Shown in pieces: positions 15,466 to 25,149 of a stretch of 64,000 bases of DNA (its first letter is position 1; each line of letters begins with the position of its first letter). The notes beneath the pieces are model-generated. The model was not told the origin of the DNA. It worked only from the letters and a program-made list of their open reading frames with translations, and made no database searches. The DNA lies in the NCBI GenBank assembly GCA_910576865.1, contig CAJTKE010000005.1, positions 1-64,000 of the forward strand, given 5' to 3'. The position numbers were made by a program, and so were the translations under genes. This DNA is from an uncultured Oscillibacter sp. GTDB lineage: Bacteria; Bacillota; Clostridia; Oscillospirales; Oscillospiraceae.

Positions 15466-17871
15466 GTGATGGAAGCGACTACGATGAACATGCCCGTGCT
15501 GGCCCTCCGGGGCCTGACGGTGTTTCCCCACATGAACCTGACCTTCGAGGTGGAGCGCCCCATCTCCATCGCCGCCCTGGAGCGGGCCATGGAGGGGGGA
15601 CAGGATATTTTTCTGGTGACCCAGCGGGAGATCGGCGTGGAGCTGCCGGAGGAGAAGGACCTGTACCAGATCGGCACCGTGTCCCACATCCGCCAGATTC
15701 TCCGTCTGTCCTCCGGTTCCGCCCGGGTCATGGTGGAGGGACGGCGGCGGGCCCGCCTCCGGCGGCTGTGGCAGTCCTCCCCCTATCTCCAGGCGAACAT
15801 CGAGGACCTGCCGGAGGAGGTCCCCTCCGAGGCCAGAAGCCCCCGGGCGGAGGCCCTGCTCCGCCAGACCTGGAGCCTGTTCAGCGAGTACGCCCAGCTC
15901 TCCGGCAGCGTGCCGGAGGAGATCGCCGCCGCCGTGATGGACAGCCGGGACGTGGGCCGGCTGGCGGACTTCATCGCCCAGAACATCTCCCTGCGCCACA
16001 CGGACAAGCAGGAGATTCTGGAGGAGCTGGCCCCCTTCGTCCGCCTGCGGAAGCTGAACGGCCTGCTGGCCCGGGAGTGCAGCGTCCTGGGCTTCGAGCA
16101 CGAGATGGAGGGCAAGATCCGGGACCAGCTCATCCGCACCCAGCGGGATCAGATTCTCCGCACCCAGATTCGGGTCCTCCAGAACGAGCTGGGGGAGGGC
16201 GACGACGAGGACGAGGTGGAGGATTACTGCCGGAAGATTCTGGAGCTCCACCTGGGGGAGGAGGCGGAAAAGCACCTGCTGAAGGAGGCGGGAAAGCTCT
16301 CCCGCCAGCCCTACGGCAGCGCCGAGGCGTCGGTGATCCGGAACTACCTGGACGTGTGCCTGGAGATGCCCTGGAATACCGAGACCCGGGAGCGGGTCAG
16401 CGTGGACGCCGCCCGGAAGGTCCTGGAGAAGGACCATTTCGGCCTCGCCAAGGTGAAGGAGCGCATTCTGGAGACCATCGCTGTCCGGCAGATGAACCCC
16501 AAGGGCAAGGGACAGATCCTCTGTCTGGTGGGCCCGCCGGGGGTGGGCAAGACCTCCATCGCCATCAGCGTCGCCAAGGCGCTGAACCGGAAGCTGGCCC
16601 GGCTCTCTCTGGGCGGCGTCCGGGACGAGGCGGACATCCGGGGCCACCGCCGGACCTACATCGGCTCCATGCCCGGGCGGGTCATTGACGCCATCATCCG
16701 GGGCGGGTCCATGAACCCGCTGCTGCTGCTGGACGAGATCGACAAGCTGGGCAGCGACTACCGGGGCGACCCGGCCTCGGCCCTGCTGGAGGTGCTGGAC
16801 AGTGAGCAGAACCGCGCCTTCCGGGACCACTACATGGAGATTCCTGTGGACCTGAGCCGGGTGATGTTCATCACCACCGCCAACACCACCGACACCATCC
16901 CCCAGCCCCTGCTGGACCGGATGGAGGTCATCCGGCTCACCAGCTACACCGACGAGGAGAAGGTGGAGATCGCCCGCCGCCACCTGCTGCCCAAGCAGAT
17001 GGCGGAGCACGGTCTGAAAAAGTCCTCCCTTCGGGTGGGGGACGACGTGCTCCGGGCCATGATCCGGGACTACACCCGGGAGTCCGGTGTCCGCCTGCTG
17101 GAGCGGCGCATCGCGGCCCTGTGCCGGAAGACGGACATGAAGCTGGTCACCGGCGAGACGAAGCGGGTCACGGTGACGGAGGAGGAGCTGTCGAAATTCC
17201 TGGACTGCCAGCCCTATCCCCCCGCCCTCCACACGGAGCGGGAGGAGATCGGCGTGGTCAACGGTCTGGCCTGGACAGAGACCGGCGGCGAGATTCTGGA
17301 AGTGGAGGTCGTTGTCTTCGAGGGCACCGGCAAGCTGGAGCTCACCGGAAACTTGGGCGACGTGATGAAGGAGTCCGCCCAGGCGGCGCTGAGCTGCATC
17401 CGCAGCCGGGCGGAGGTGCTGGGCGTGGAGGCGGAGTTTTACAAGAACAAGGACATCCATGTCCACTTCCCCGAGGGCGCGGTGCCCAAGGACGGCCCCT
17501 CGGCGGGCATCGCCGTCACAACGGCCATGCTCTCCGCCCTGACGGACCGGAAAATCAAGGCGGGTCTGGCCATGACAGGGGAGGTGACCCTCCGGGGCCG
17601 GGTGCTGGCCATCGGCGGGCTGAAGGAGAAGACCATGGCGGCCCTGCGGAACGGCATCAAGACCGTGCTGATTCCCAAGGACAACGTCCGGGACCTGGAG
17701 GAGATCGACCAGACGGTCCGGGCGGCGCTGAACTTCATCCCGGTGGAGACCGTCGATCAGGTCTTCGCCGCCGCGCTGTCGCCCCTGCCGGAGGCGGTGC
17801 GGGAGGAGACGGCGGAGCCCATTTATTCCCCCATTGGCCGGGAGAAAGCGGAAGCCGTTCTGCGGCAGTAG
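15466..17871 (+). CDS. lon: ATP-dependent protease Lon
   Basis: 801 residues, bacterial LonA type. The N-terminal substrate-binding domain begins near MPVLALRGLTVFPHM. The AAA+ core shows GPPGVGKTS (Walker A) and LLLLDEIDK (Walker B). The C-terminal protease domain has the Ser-Lys dyad, Ser in PKDGPSAGIA and Lys in the IGGLKEKTMAA segment. GTG 15466 sits eight bases after AGGAG; ATG 15469 is the neighbouring alternative. The next gene, ysxC, starts 12 nt later. Confidence 0.97.
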   Translation: MMEATTMNMPVLALRGLTVFPHMNLTFEVERPISIAALERAMEGGQDIFLVTQREIGVELPEEKDLYQIGTVSHIRQILRLSSGSARVMVEGRRRARLRRLWQSSPYLQANIEDLPEEVPSEARSPRAEALLRQTWSLFSEYAQLSGSVPEEIAAAVMDSRDVGRLADFIAQNISLRHTDKQEILEELAPFVRLRKLNGLLARECSVLGFEHEMEGKIRDQLIRTQRDQILRTQIRVLQNELGEGDDEDEVEDYCRKILELHLGEEAEKHLLKEAGKLSRQPYGSAEASVIRNYLDVCLEMPWNTETRERVSVDAARKVLEKDHFGLAKVKERILETIAVRQMNPKGKGQILCLVGPPGVGKTSIAISVAKALNRKLARLSLGGVRDEADIRGHRRTYIGSMPGRVIDAIIRGGSMNPLLLLDEIDKLGSDYRGDPASALLEVLDSEQNRAFRDHYMEIPVDLSRVMFITTANTTDTIPQPLLDRMEVIRLTSYTDEEKVEIARRHLLPKQMAEHGLKKSSLRVGDDVLRAMIRDYTRESGVRLLERRIAALCRKTDMKLVTGETKRVTVTEEELSKFLDCQPYPPALHTEREEIGVVNGLAWTETGGEILEVEVVVFEGTGKLELTGNLGDVMKESAQAALSCIRSRAEVLGVEAEFYKNKDIHVHFPEGAVPKDGPSAGIAVTTAMLSALTDRKIKAGLAMTGEVTLRGRVLAIGGLKEKTMAALRNGIKTVLIPKDNVRDLEEIDQTVRAALNFIPVETVDQVFAAALSPLPEAVREETAEPIYSPIGREKAEAVLRQ

Positions 17872-17883
17872 AGGAGGAGGCCC

Positions 17884-18471
17884 ATGCCCATCAATTTTGG
17901 AAAGGCGGAGTTTTCCCGCTCCGCCGGGACCAGGGAGCAGTTTCTCTGGGACGGCCTGCCCCAGTTCGCCTTCGCGGGCCGGTCCAACGTGGGAAAGTCC
18001 TCGGTCATCAACCGCCTGCTGGGCCGGAAGAATCTGGCCTATGTGGGCTCGTCCCCGGGAAAGACCACCCAGGTGAACTACTTCCTGGTGGACGGCAGGG
18101 CCTATCTGGTGGACCTGCCGGGCTACGGCTACGCCAAGGTCTCCAAGGCGGAGAAGGAGCGCTGGGGGCGGCTGATGGAGAGCTATTTCCAGGAGGCCCA
18201 TATCACCGCCGGGGTCCTGATCGTGGACGCCCGGCACAAGCCCACCGCCAACGACCTGACCATGCACGGCTGGTTTCGGGAGACGGGCTGTCCGGAGATC
18301 GTGGTGGCCAACAAGCTGGATAAGCTGAAAAAGAGCCAGATTGAGCCCGCCCTGGCCCTGATCCGGGAGACTCTGGAGCTGGGAGAAGGGGACGTCCTCC
18401 TGCCGTTTTCCGCCGAGAAGGGAACGGGGAAGGAGGAGCTGATCCGCCTCCTGAACGCCGCTGTGGAATAG
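17884..18471 (+). CDS. ysxC: ribosome biogenesis GTP-binding protein YsxC/EngB
   Basis: 195 residues. Essential GTPase needed for 50S assembly. G motifs: FAGRSNVGKSSVIN (G1), TTQVNYF (G2), DLPGYGYAK (G3), VANKLDK (G4) and PFSAEKG (G5). The position after lon matches Bacillus. It ends at a bidirectional hairpin shared with the convergent gpmI. Confidence 0.97.
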   Translation: MPINFGKAEFSRSAGTREQFLWDGLPQFAFAGRSNVGKSSVINRLLGRKNLAYVGSSPGKTTQVNYFLVDGRAYLVDLPGYGYAKVSKAEKERWGRLMESYFQEAHITAGVLIVDARHKPTANDLTMHGWFRETGCPEIVVANKLDKLKKSQIEPALALIRETLELGEGDVLLPFSAEKGTGKEELIRLLNAAVE

Positions 18472-18506
18472 AAAAAGAGAGCCGCCCGTACGGGCGGCTC
18501 TTCTTG
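18471..18506. terminator. bidirectional terminator between ysxC and gpmI
   Basis: AGAGCCGCCCGT and ACGGGCGGCTCT form a 24-nt perfect palindrome (18478-18501). On the minus strand it is followed by CTTTTTC, a clear U-run ending gpmI transcription. On the plus strand TCTT follows, giving a weaker stop after ysxC. Confidence 0.85.
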
Positions 18507-18520
18507 ATGTGCGAATTCGC

Positions 18521-20038
18521 TTATTGGACGATGAGAGTCTTCCCGTCCATCTCCGGCGGGCAGGCCAGACCCATCACGTCCAGCATGGTGGGGGCGATGT
18601 CCGCAAGCCTCCCGTCCGACCGCAGCTCGGACCCCGCGCCGCAGAGGATGAAGGGCACGGGATTCGTCGTGTGGGCGGTCATGGGGCTTCCGTCGGGCTC
18701 CACCATCTGTTCCGCGTTTCCGTGGTCGGCGGTGATCATGGCGATGCCGCCCATTTTCAAGGTGGCGTCCACCACCTTGCCCACGCAGGTGTCCACGGTT
18801 TCCACGGCCTTGACCGCGGCGTCAAAGACGCCCGTGTGTCCCACCATGTCGCAGTTGGCGAAGTTCAGGATGATGACATCGTAGGCGCCGGACTCGATGC
18901 GCTCCACGCACTTCTCGCAGACCTCCGGGGCGCTCATCTCCGGCTGGAGATCGTAGGTGGCCACCTTGGGGGAGGGGACCAGCACCCGGTCCTCGCCGGG
19001 GAAGACGGTCTCGCTGCCGCCGTTGAAGAAGAAGGTCACGTGGGCGTATTTCTCCGTCTCCGCGATGCGGAGCTGGGTCATGCCCATTTTGCTCAGGTAT
19101 TCGCCCAGGCCGTTGTTCACCAGCACCCGGGGGAAAGCCACCTCCACGTTGGGCATGGAGGCGTCGTACTCCGTGTTGCAGACATAGGTCAGGGGGAAGA
19201 ACTGCCGGGTGAAGCCGTCAAACTCCGGATCCACCAGAGTCCGGGTGATCTCCCGGGCCCGGTCGGGGCGGAAGTTGAAGAAGATGACGCTGTCGTTGTC
19301 GGAGATGGACCCGTCGGGGTCGCAGACCACGGGCTCCACGAACTCGTCGGTGACGCCCTTTTCATAGGACTTTTTCACCGCGTCCACCGGGTCCGGGTTG
19401 TTGATGGGGCTTTCGCCGTAGACCATGGCGTCATAGGCCTGTTCCACCCGGTCCCAGCGCTTGTCCCGGTCCATGGCATAGTAGCGGCCCATGACCGTGG
19501 CGATCTTGCCCACGCCGATTTCCCCGCACTTGGCCACGGTCTCCGCAACGAAGCCCGCCCCGGAGGTGGGAGACACGTCCCGCCCGTCCAGGAAAGCGTG
19601 GATGTAGACCCGGGTGAGTCCCTTGTCCTTGGCCATTTTCAGCAGGGCGAAGAGGTGGGTCAGGTGGGAGTGGACGCCGCCGTCGGACAGAAGGCCGAAC
19701 AGGTGCAGGGCGGAGCCCTTCTCCAGGCAGGCGTCCATGGCGTGGTTATAGGCGGGGTTCCGGAAGAAGCTGCCGTCCTCAATGGCCCGGGTGATGCGGG
19801 GCAGGTCCTGGAAGACCACCCGGCCGCCGCCGATGTTGGTGTGGCCCACCTCGCTGTTGCCCATCTGCCCGTCGGGCAGACCCACGTCCAGCCCGGAGGC
19901 GGAGAGGGTGGTGTGGGCGAACTCCTGGAAAAAGCCGTCCAGCCGGGGCGTTTTGGCGGTCTTGACGGCGTTTCCCGTCTCCCCGCCGCCGGTCCCGAAG
20001 CCGTCCATAATAATCAGAGTAGTCGGTGTTTTGTTCAT
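18521..20038 (-). CDS. gpmI: 2,3-bisphosphoglycerate-independent phosphoglycerate mutase
   Basis: 505 residues, normal length. Interconverts 3- and 2-phosphoglycerate using two metal ions. LIIMDGFG holds the first metal-binding Asp, and Ser62 in QMGNSEVGH is the phospho-serine nucleophile. GLLSDGGVHSHL, the GRYYAMDRDKRW segment and TADHGNAEQM are also typical. The open frame runs further upstream, but ATG 20038 with AAGGAG seven bases before it gives the family start. Last gene of the glycolytic set. Confidence 0.97.
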   Translation of the reverse strand: MNKTPTTLIIMDGFGTGGGETGNAVKTAKTPRLDGFFQEFAHTTLSASGLDVGLPDGQMGNSEVGHTNIGGGRVVFQDLPRITRAIEDGSFFRNPAYNHAMDACLEKGSALHLFGLLSDGGVHSHLTHLFALLKMAKDKGLTRVYIHAFLDGRDVSPTSGAGFVAETVAKCGEIGVGKIATVMGRYYAMDRDKRWDRVEQAYDAMVYGESPINNPDPVDAVKKSYEKGVTDEFVEPVVCDPDGSISDNDSVIFFNFRPDRAREITRTLVDPEFDGFTRQFFPLTYVCNTEYDASMPNVEVAFPRVLVNNGLGEYLSKMGMTQLRIAETEKYAHVTFFFNGGSETVFPGEDRVLVPSPKVATYDLQPEMSAPEVCEKCVERIESGAYDVIILNFANCDMVGHTGVFDAAVKAVETVDTCVGKVVDATLKMGGIAMITADHGNAEQMVEPDGSPMTAHTTNPVPFILCGAGSELRSDGRLADIAPTMLDVMGLACPPEMDGKTLIVQ

Positions 20039-20133
20039 AAACAATCTCCTTCGCTCATCGGGCCGTGATGAAAAAGCCCAATAAGGAACCTCCTCCCATG
20101 CCGCGCGGCGCGCGAAAAAAGGGAGGGGGACCA

Positions 20134-20367
20134 GGGAACCGCAGGTTCCCGGTTTTCTCCGCTGAAAGCGGAGAAACCAAATGAAATCATTTTTGGCGCG
20201 ACATGCGCGTGCCAAAAATACCGATACCCCAGCCGCCTTGCACCCGTAAGGGGTATGCGACATCCGTAAAGCGGCAAAGCCGCTAACGGCTGTCCAAGGC
20301 GGCGGCACCAGTGACCGGCGTCACTGGTGAGGGGGGAATCCAAAGGGGGGACGGAGTCCCCCCTTTG
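20134..20367. repeat. array of perfect hairpins between tpiA and gpmI
   Basis: This spacer of 337 bases has no gene but is packed with inverted repeats: 7 bp with 3-nt loop (20134-20150), 10 bp with 3-nt loop (20154-20176), 9 bp outer stem with an inner GCGC pair (20189-20219), 7 bp (20224-20256), 5 bp (20271-20283), 10 bp with 4-nt loop (20306-20329) and 12 bp with 3-nt loop (20341-20367). GCCGCCTTG (20232-20240) also pairs with CAAGGCGGC (20295-20303). Such density is far above chance. It may be a REP/MITE-like element or a folded RNA within the tpiA-gpmI transcript. Confidence 0.75.
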
Positions 20368-20375
20368 AGACGAAG

Positions 20376-21149
<774 letters not shown>

Positions 21150-21230
21150 GATCTTCAAAACTCCTTTATATTTATGTTTTCGCGATGTCGAACGAAAAGC
21201 CCGTGGGAAAGCTGAAAAGCAATCAACTAT

Positions 21231-21259
21231 TATATAGCCGAATCAGGGGAAAATGTCAA
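21231..21259 (-). promoter_or_regulatory. sigma-A promoter of tpiA
   Basis: TTGACA (21259-21254), 17-nt spacer, TATATA (21236-21231) on the minus strand; TATAAT also fits with a 19-nt spacer. It lies between pgk and tpiA, so tpiA-gpmI can be transcribed apart from trmL-pgk. Confidence 0.75.
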
Positions 21260-21307
21260 GGGCGCGGAGGACTTTTTCTGAACTTTTTTGTTGGAGATCA
21301 AAGGAAT

Positions 21308-22588
21308 TCACTTGTCCAGGAGGCAGGCCACGCCGGGCAGCTCCTTGCCCTCCATGAACTCCAGGGAGGCGCCGCCGCCGGTGGAGATGTGGGTCATCTT
21401 GTCGGCGTAGCCCAGCTGCTGCACCGCGGCCGCGGAGTCTCCGCCGCCGATGATGGTGATGGCGGAGGTTTTGCTGAGGGCCTCGGCCACGGCCTTGGTG
21501 CCCACGGCGAATTTTTCAAACTCGAACACGCCCATGGGGCCGTTCCAGATGACGGTGCCCGCGTCCTTCACCGCGTCGCAGTAGAGGGCCACGGTCTCGG
21601 GGCCGATGTCCAGGCCCTGCCAGCCGTCGGGAATCTCGCCGGCGGGAACCACCTTGCTGTCGGCGTCGGGGGCGAACTTGTCGGCGGCGACGGTGTCCAC
21701 CGGCAGCAGCAGCTTCACGCCCTTGTCCTTGGCCTTCCGGATCATCTCCAGGGAATAGTCCTTCCAGTCCTCCTCCAGCAGGGAGTCGCCGACCTTGCCG
21801 CCCTGGGCGGCGGAGAAGGTGTAGGACATGCCTCCGCCGATGATGATGGTGTCCGCGATTTCCAGCAGGTTGTTGATGACCCCGATCTTGGAGGAGACCT
21901 TGGCTCCGCCCAGGATGGCGACCAGGGGCCGCTTGGGATTGGCCAGGGCGCCGCCGATGAAATCCAGCTCCTTCTGGATCAGGAAGCCGGAGACGGCGGG
22001 GAGATGGTCGGCCACGCCGGCGGTGGAGGCGTGGGCCCGGTGGACCGCGCCGAAGGCGTCGGACACGTACACGCCGTCGGCCCCGGCCAGCCCGGCCATC
22101 TTTTTGGCCAGCTCGGGGTCGTTTTTGGTCTCGCCCTTTTCAAAGCGGGTGTTCTGAAGCAGCATGATCTCGCCGGGTTTCAGGGCGGCGGCCTTGGCCT
22201 GGGCGTCGGGACCCACCACGTCCTCGGCCAGGACGACGGGCCTGCCCAGCAGCTCGCTCAGGCGCCGGGCCACGGGCTCCATGCGCAGCTCGGCCAGGGA
22301 CTTCTTCCATTTCTCCTCGGTGATGGAGGCCTCGTCCTTGCCCTTTTCCAGCTGCTTTTTCTTATAGGACTCAAAGGTCGCCACCGGCTTGCCCATGTGG
22401 GAGCAGGCGATCACCGCCGCGCCCTGGTCCAGCAGGTACTGGATGGTGGGCAGGGCGGCGCGGATGCGCTTGTCATCCGTGATGACGCCGCTGCCGTCTT
22501 TGGCCATGGGGACGTTGAAGTCACAGCGCAGCAGCACCTTTTTGCCGGAGACTTCGATGTCTTTGACGGTCTTCTTGTTGTAATTCAT
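21308..22588 (-). CDS. pgk: phosphoglycerate kinase
   Basis: 426 residues, a little longer than the typical 395-400 because of an extended segment around ESYKKKQLEKGKDEASITEEKW. Makes ATP from 1,3-bisphosphoglycerate. Seen: VLLRCDFNVPM, ILGGAKVSSKIGVI, GPMGVFEFEKFAVGT and TIIGGGDSAAAVQQLG (nucleotide site). ATG 22588 follows GGAGGAG and gives the usual start. The gapA gene that often precedes pgk is not here; trmL is upstream instead. Confidence 0.97.
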   Translation of the reverse strand: MNYNKKTVKDIEVSGKKVLLRCDFNVPMAKDGSGVITDDKRIRAALPTIQYLLDQGAAVIACSHMGKPVATFESYKKKQLEKGKDEASITEEKWKKSLAELRMEPVARRLSELLGRPVVLAEDVVGPDAQAKAAALKPGEIMLLQNTRFEKGETKNDPELAKKMAGLAGADGVYVSDAFGAVHRAHASTAGVADHLPAVSGFLIQKELDFIGGALANPKRPLVAILGGAKVSSKIGVINNLLEIADTIIIGGGMSYTFSAAQGGKVGDSLLEEDWKDYSLEMIRKAKDKGVKLLLPVDTVAADKFAPDADSKVVPAGEIPDGWQGLDIGPETVALYCDAVKDAGTVIWNGPMGVFEFEKFAVGTKAVAEALSKTSAITIIGGGDSAAAVQQLGYADKMTHISTGGGASLEFMEGKELPGVACLLDK

Positions 22589-22638
22589 GGTGAGAACTCC
22601 TCCAAAAAGCTGTATTTTTTCGGCGCGAAAGCGCCGGG

Positions 22639-23157
22639 TCAAACGGAACCGGCGGGGGGACCCGCCATTTCTCCCGCGCCCAGCAGGCCGGGAAAGCCGT
22701 TTTGCCGCAGGGCCTCGTACACGCAGACGGCCACGGCGTTGCTCAGGTTCAGGCTTCTTGCCTCGCCCGCCATGGGCAGGCGGACGCAGCGTTCCCGGAA
22801 CCGCTCCCGGAAGGGGAGGGGCAGGCCGGCGGTCTCCTTGCCGAAGAAGAGCCAGCTGTCCGCCGTGAACGCCGCCTCGGTGTAAGGCCGGGGGGCTTTG
22901 GTGGTGGTGAGCCAGAGGTCCGCCCCGGCCTCGGGGTGGCGGCGGAACAGGTCCTCCAGGTTTTCGTAGTCCGAGACCTCCACCAAGTGCCAGTAGTCCA
23001 GGCCGCAGCGCTTCATGTTCCGCCGGATGGCGCTCTGGGAGATGTCAAAGCCCAGGGGGCGGACCAGATGGAGGCTGGACCCGGTGGCGGCGCAGGTGCG
23101 GGCGATGTTCCCGCAGTTCTGGGGAATCTCCGGCTCCACCAGCACGACATGCAGCAT
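22639..23157 (-). CDS. trmL: tRNA (cytidine(34)-2'-O)-methyltransferase
   Basis: 172 residues. SPOUT-family enzyme methylating the wobble base of certain tRNA-Leu. Seen: VVLVEPEIPQNCGNIARTCA at the N terminus, FFGKETAGLP and LNLSNAVAVCVYEAL, the knotted SAM site. It starts the trmL-pgk unit on the minus strand, 50 bases before pgk. Confidence 0.95.
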   Translation of the reverse strand: MLHVVLVEPEIPQNCGNIARTCAATGSSLHLVRPLGFDISQSAIRRNMKRCGLDYWHLVEVSDYENLEDLFRRHPEAGADLWLTTTKAPRPYTEAAFTADSWLFFGKETAGLPLPFRERFRERCVRLPMAGEARSLNLSNAVAVCVYEALRQNGFPGLLGAGEMAGPPAGSV

Positions 23158-23261
23158 GACGCCGCCTCGCTTTCCATTGATTTTCTCGGAATAGTGTTAT
23201 TGTAATCCATTACCTTGACAAATTCAACTACATCCTTAGAAAAAATTGCATTTTTCAGTAA

Positions 23262-23270
23262 AGTATACCA
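23262..23270 (-). promoter_or_regulatory. candidate extended -10 promoter for trmL-pgk
   Basis: Minus strand reads TGGTATACT, that is TG-N-TATACT. No good -35 at standard spacing. About 105 nt upstream of trmL. Confidence 0.5.
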
Positions 23271-23435
23271 TCTGGAAAGTGCAAATTCTGCGAAATGCCG
23301 AAAAACAGGGGAGAATTGCCGGACTTTTTCCCGGATTTCCGTGAGCTCTGACAAAAACGGCGAAGAAAGAGAAAAAGATTTGGAAAAAATCATAGGAACA
23401 ATTTCCGGCTAACCACTGGATTTTCCAAAAATGTC

Positions 23436-23444
23436 TGATATAAT
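23436..23444 (+). promoter_or_regulatory. extended -10 promoter for the glmU-like-prs operon
   Basis: TGATATAAT gives TG-N-TATAAT, a strong extended -10, with a weak -35. About 50 nt upstream of the start at 23495. Confidence 0.65.
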
Positions 23445-23494
23445 GGACTTACATTAGTAAAAATGTGCGACGAAGCGAGGGAGGGGGAGGACGT

Positions 23495-23983
23495 ATGAGC
23501 CGCTGGAAGCGAGCCGTGTTGTTTTTCGAGGAGGACGCCGCCGTCCCGGCGGGGGCCAGACCGCTGATGCTGGAAGCTGTGATGTCCCGCCCCATCTTGA
23601 CATGGGCGGAAGACCAATTGCGGGCCGACGGTGTTCAGCGGATTTTTGCTGTCTGCGGTCCCCGCTTCGCGGAGGAGGTCCGCCGCCTCCTGCCCCGGTG
23701 GGCCCAGGTCTCCGAGCAGTGGGCCGACCTGGAGGCCTTCCTGGACACGGAGGAGCCGGTGCTGGTGCTGCCCCGGGCCGCTTTCCCCATGGAGGAGGCC
23801 GGGCCGGGTTTTGCCTACGCCGCCCCGGGCCGGGAGCTGCGGGAGGTCTGGCGGGAGAAGATGACCAACAACATCCAGGGGGCGGAGCTGGCCGGCGGCT
23901 GGCTCCCGGTCTACGGGCCGGAGACCGCCGCCGAGATCGAGGCGCTGCTCCGGCAGAGGGAGGCCTCCGGGAAAAACGGGTGA
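23495..23983 (+). CDS. short GlmU-like nucleotidyltransferase-fold remnant
   Basis: 162 residues. The pattern PLMLEAVMSRPILTWAEDQLRADGVQRIFAVCGPRF resembles the sugar-nucleotidyltransferase segment of GlmU (place the sugar site, then a Rossmann strand). The N-terminal GTR(M)xS-K loop of active enzymes is absent, replaced by AGARPLML. The left-handed beta-helix acetyltransferase half of GlmU is wholly missing. The gene sits exactly where glmU lies in Bacillus (glmU-prs-pth-mfd), which supports descent from glmU. Strong GGGGAGG site and good promoter argue it is expressed. Activity as uridylyltransferase is doubtful. Confidence 0.55.
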   Translation: MSRWKRAVLFFEEDAAVPAGARPLMLEAVMSRPILTWAEDQLRADGVQRIFAVCGPRFAEEVRRLLPRWAQVSEQWADLEAFLDTEEPVLVLPRAAFPMEEAGPGFAYAAPGRELREVWREKMTNNIQGAELAGGWLPVYGPETAAEIEALLRQREASGKNG

Positions 23984-24067
23984 AGGGAATCAGTCCGGTC
24001 CGAAGCCGGGACCGGGCAAAAAATAAAATGACCGGCGGCCCGGTCATGGAAAGTGAGCGTTTTGGGT

Positions 24068-25024
24068 ATGATTTCACACGGGAAGGATATCAAGGTATTT
24101 TCCGGCAACGCGAACCTGAAGCTGGCGAAGGAAATCTGCGCGCAGATGGGCACGAAGCTGGGAGAGTCCGAGGTCGGCGCTTTCTCCGACGGCGAGGTGT
24201 ACGTCTCCCTGTATGAGACCGTCCGGGGCAGCGACGTGTTCGTGGTCCAGCCCACCTGCGGGCCTGTCAACAACCATCTGATGGAGCTGCTGATCATCAT
24301 CGACGCGCTGAAACGGGCCTCCGCCGGCCGGATCACCGCCGTCATTCCCTACTACGGCTACGCCCGGCAGGACCGGAAGGCCAAGGCCCGGGACCCCATC
24401 ACCGCCAAGCTGGTGGCCAATATGATCACCGCCGCCGGAGCGGACCGGGTGCTGACCATGGACCTCCACGCCGCCCAGATCCAGGGCTTTTTCGACATCC
24501 CCGTGGACAATCTGGCGGGGAACCCCATCTTCGTGGACTACTACGCCAAGAAGTTCGGCGGCAGCTGCGAGGACATGGTGGTGGTGTCCCCGGACGTGGG
24601 CTCCGTCTCCCGGGCCCGGGCCTTCGCCCAGAAGCTGCACATGCAGCTGGCCATCGTGGACAAGCGCCGCCAGCGGGCCAACCAGTGCGAGGTCATGAAC
24701 GTCATCGGTGACGTGGAGGGCCGGGACTGCATCCTCTTTGACGATCTGGTGGACACCGGCGGGTCTCTCTGCAACGCCGCCCAGGCCCTGGTGGAAAACG
24801 GGGCCCACAGCGTCCATGCCTGCGCCTCCCACGGCGTGCTCTCCGGCCCGGCCATCGACCGGATCAACGCCAGCCCCATTCAGGAGCTGGCTCTGCTGGA
24901 CACCATTCCGGCCATCAAGCCGGAGCTGAGCCGGAAGATCAAGTACCTGTCCGTGGCTCCCATGTTCAGCGAGGCCATCGAGCGCATCTACCAGGAGGTC
25001 TCCATCTCCAAGCTGTTCCGCTGA
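24068..25024 (+). CDS. prs: ribose-phosphate pyrophosphokinase
   Basis: 318 residues. Makes PRPP from ribose 5-phosphate and ATP for nucleotide, His and Trp synthesis. Seen: IKVFSGNANLKLAKEI, RQDRKAKARDPITAKL (flexible loop), TMDLHAAQIQGFF and the PRPP loop ILFDDLVDTGGSL. In-frame GTG 24053 and TTG 24062 also exist. ATG 24068 gives MISHGKDIK, the usual start, though no strong ribosome site decides it. A hairpin follows at 25067. Confidence 0.96.
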   Translation: MISHGKDIKVFSGNANLKLAKEICAQMGTKLGESEVGAFSDGEVYVSLYETVRGSDVFVVQPTCGPVNNHLMELLIIIDALKRASAGRITAVIPYYGYARQDRKAKARDPITAKLVANMITAAGADRVLTMDLHAAQIQGFFDIPVDNLAGNPIFVDYYAKKFGGSCEDMVVVSPDVGSVSRARAFAQKLHMQLAIVDKRRQRANQCEVMNVIGDVEGRDCILFDDLVDTGGSLCNAAQALVENGAHSVHACASHGVLSGPAIDRINASPIQELALLDTIPAIKPELSRKIKYLSVAPMFSEAIERIYQEVSISKLFR

Positions 25025-25066
25025 GGCGCGGAACCGCGGGGAGCTTGAGGGAACATATGAAATACA

Positions 25067-25122
25067 AGGCGGGGAAGTGACACTTCCCCGCCTAAGTGGG
25101 TTGTTCGGCTTTGCCGAATTTT
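25067..25122 (+). terminator. hairpins after prs
   Basis: AGGCGGGGAAG pairs with CTTCCCCGCCT (25067-25077 and 25083-25093). A second small stem TTCGGC/GCCGAA (25104-25118) is followed by TTTT. The second could act as a weak terminator or shape the pth leader. Confidence 0.5.
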
Positions 25123-25149
25123 GAGTTTGTCTGGAAAGGCGAGATCATC

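Larger units (their letters stand above)
23158..23494. other. divergent intergenic region between trmL and the glmU-like gene
   Basis: 337 bases, AT-rich compared with the neighbours, with no convincing gene. It holds an extended -10 (TGGTATACT, minus strand) for trmL and one (TGATATAAT, plus strand) for the downstream operon. Nothing else distinctive seen. Confidence 0.7.

Noticed and set aside
15433..18267. Very long open frame antisense to lon (over 900 codons)
   Set aside because: GC-rich codon bias of lon leaves the opposite strand open. The protein is low-complexity (His/Gly/Leu/Asp) with no domain, and lon is certain.
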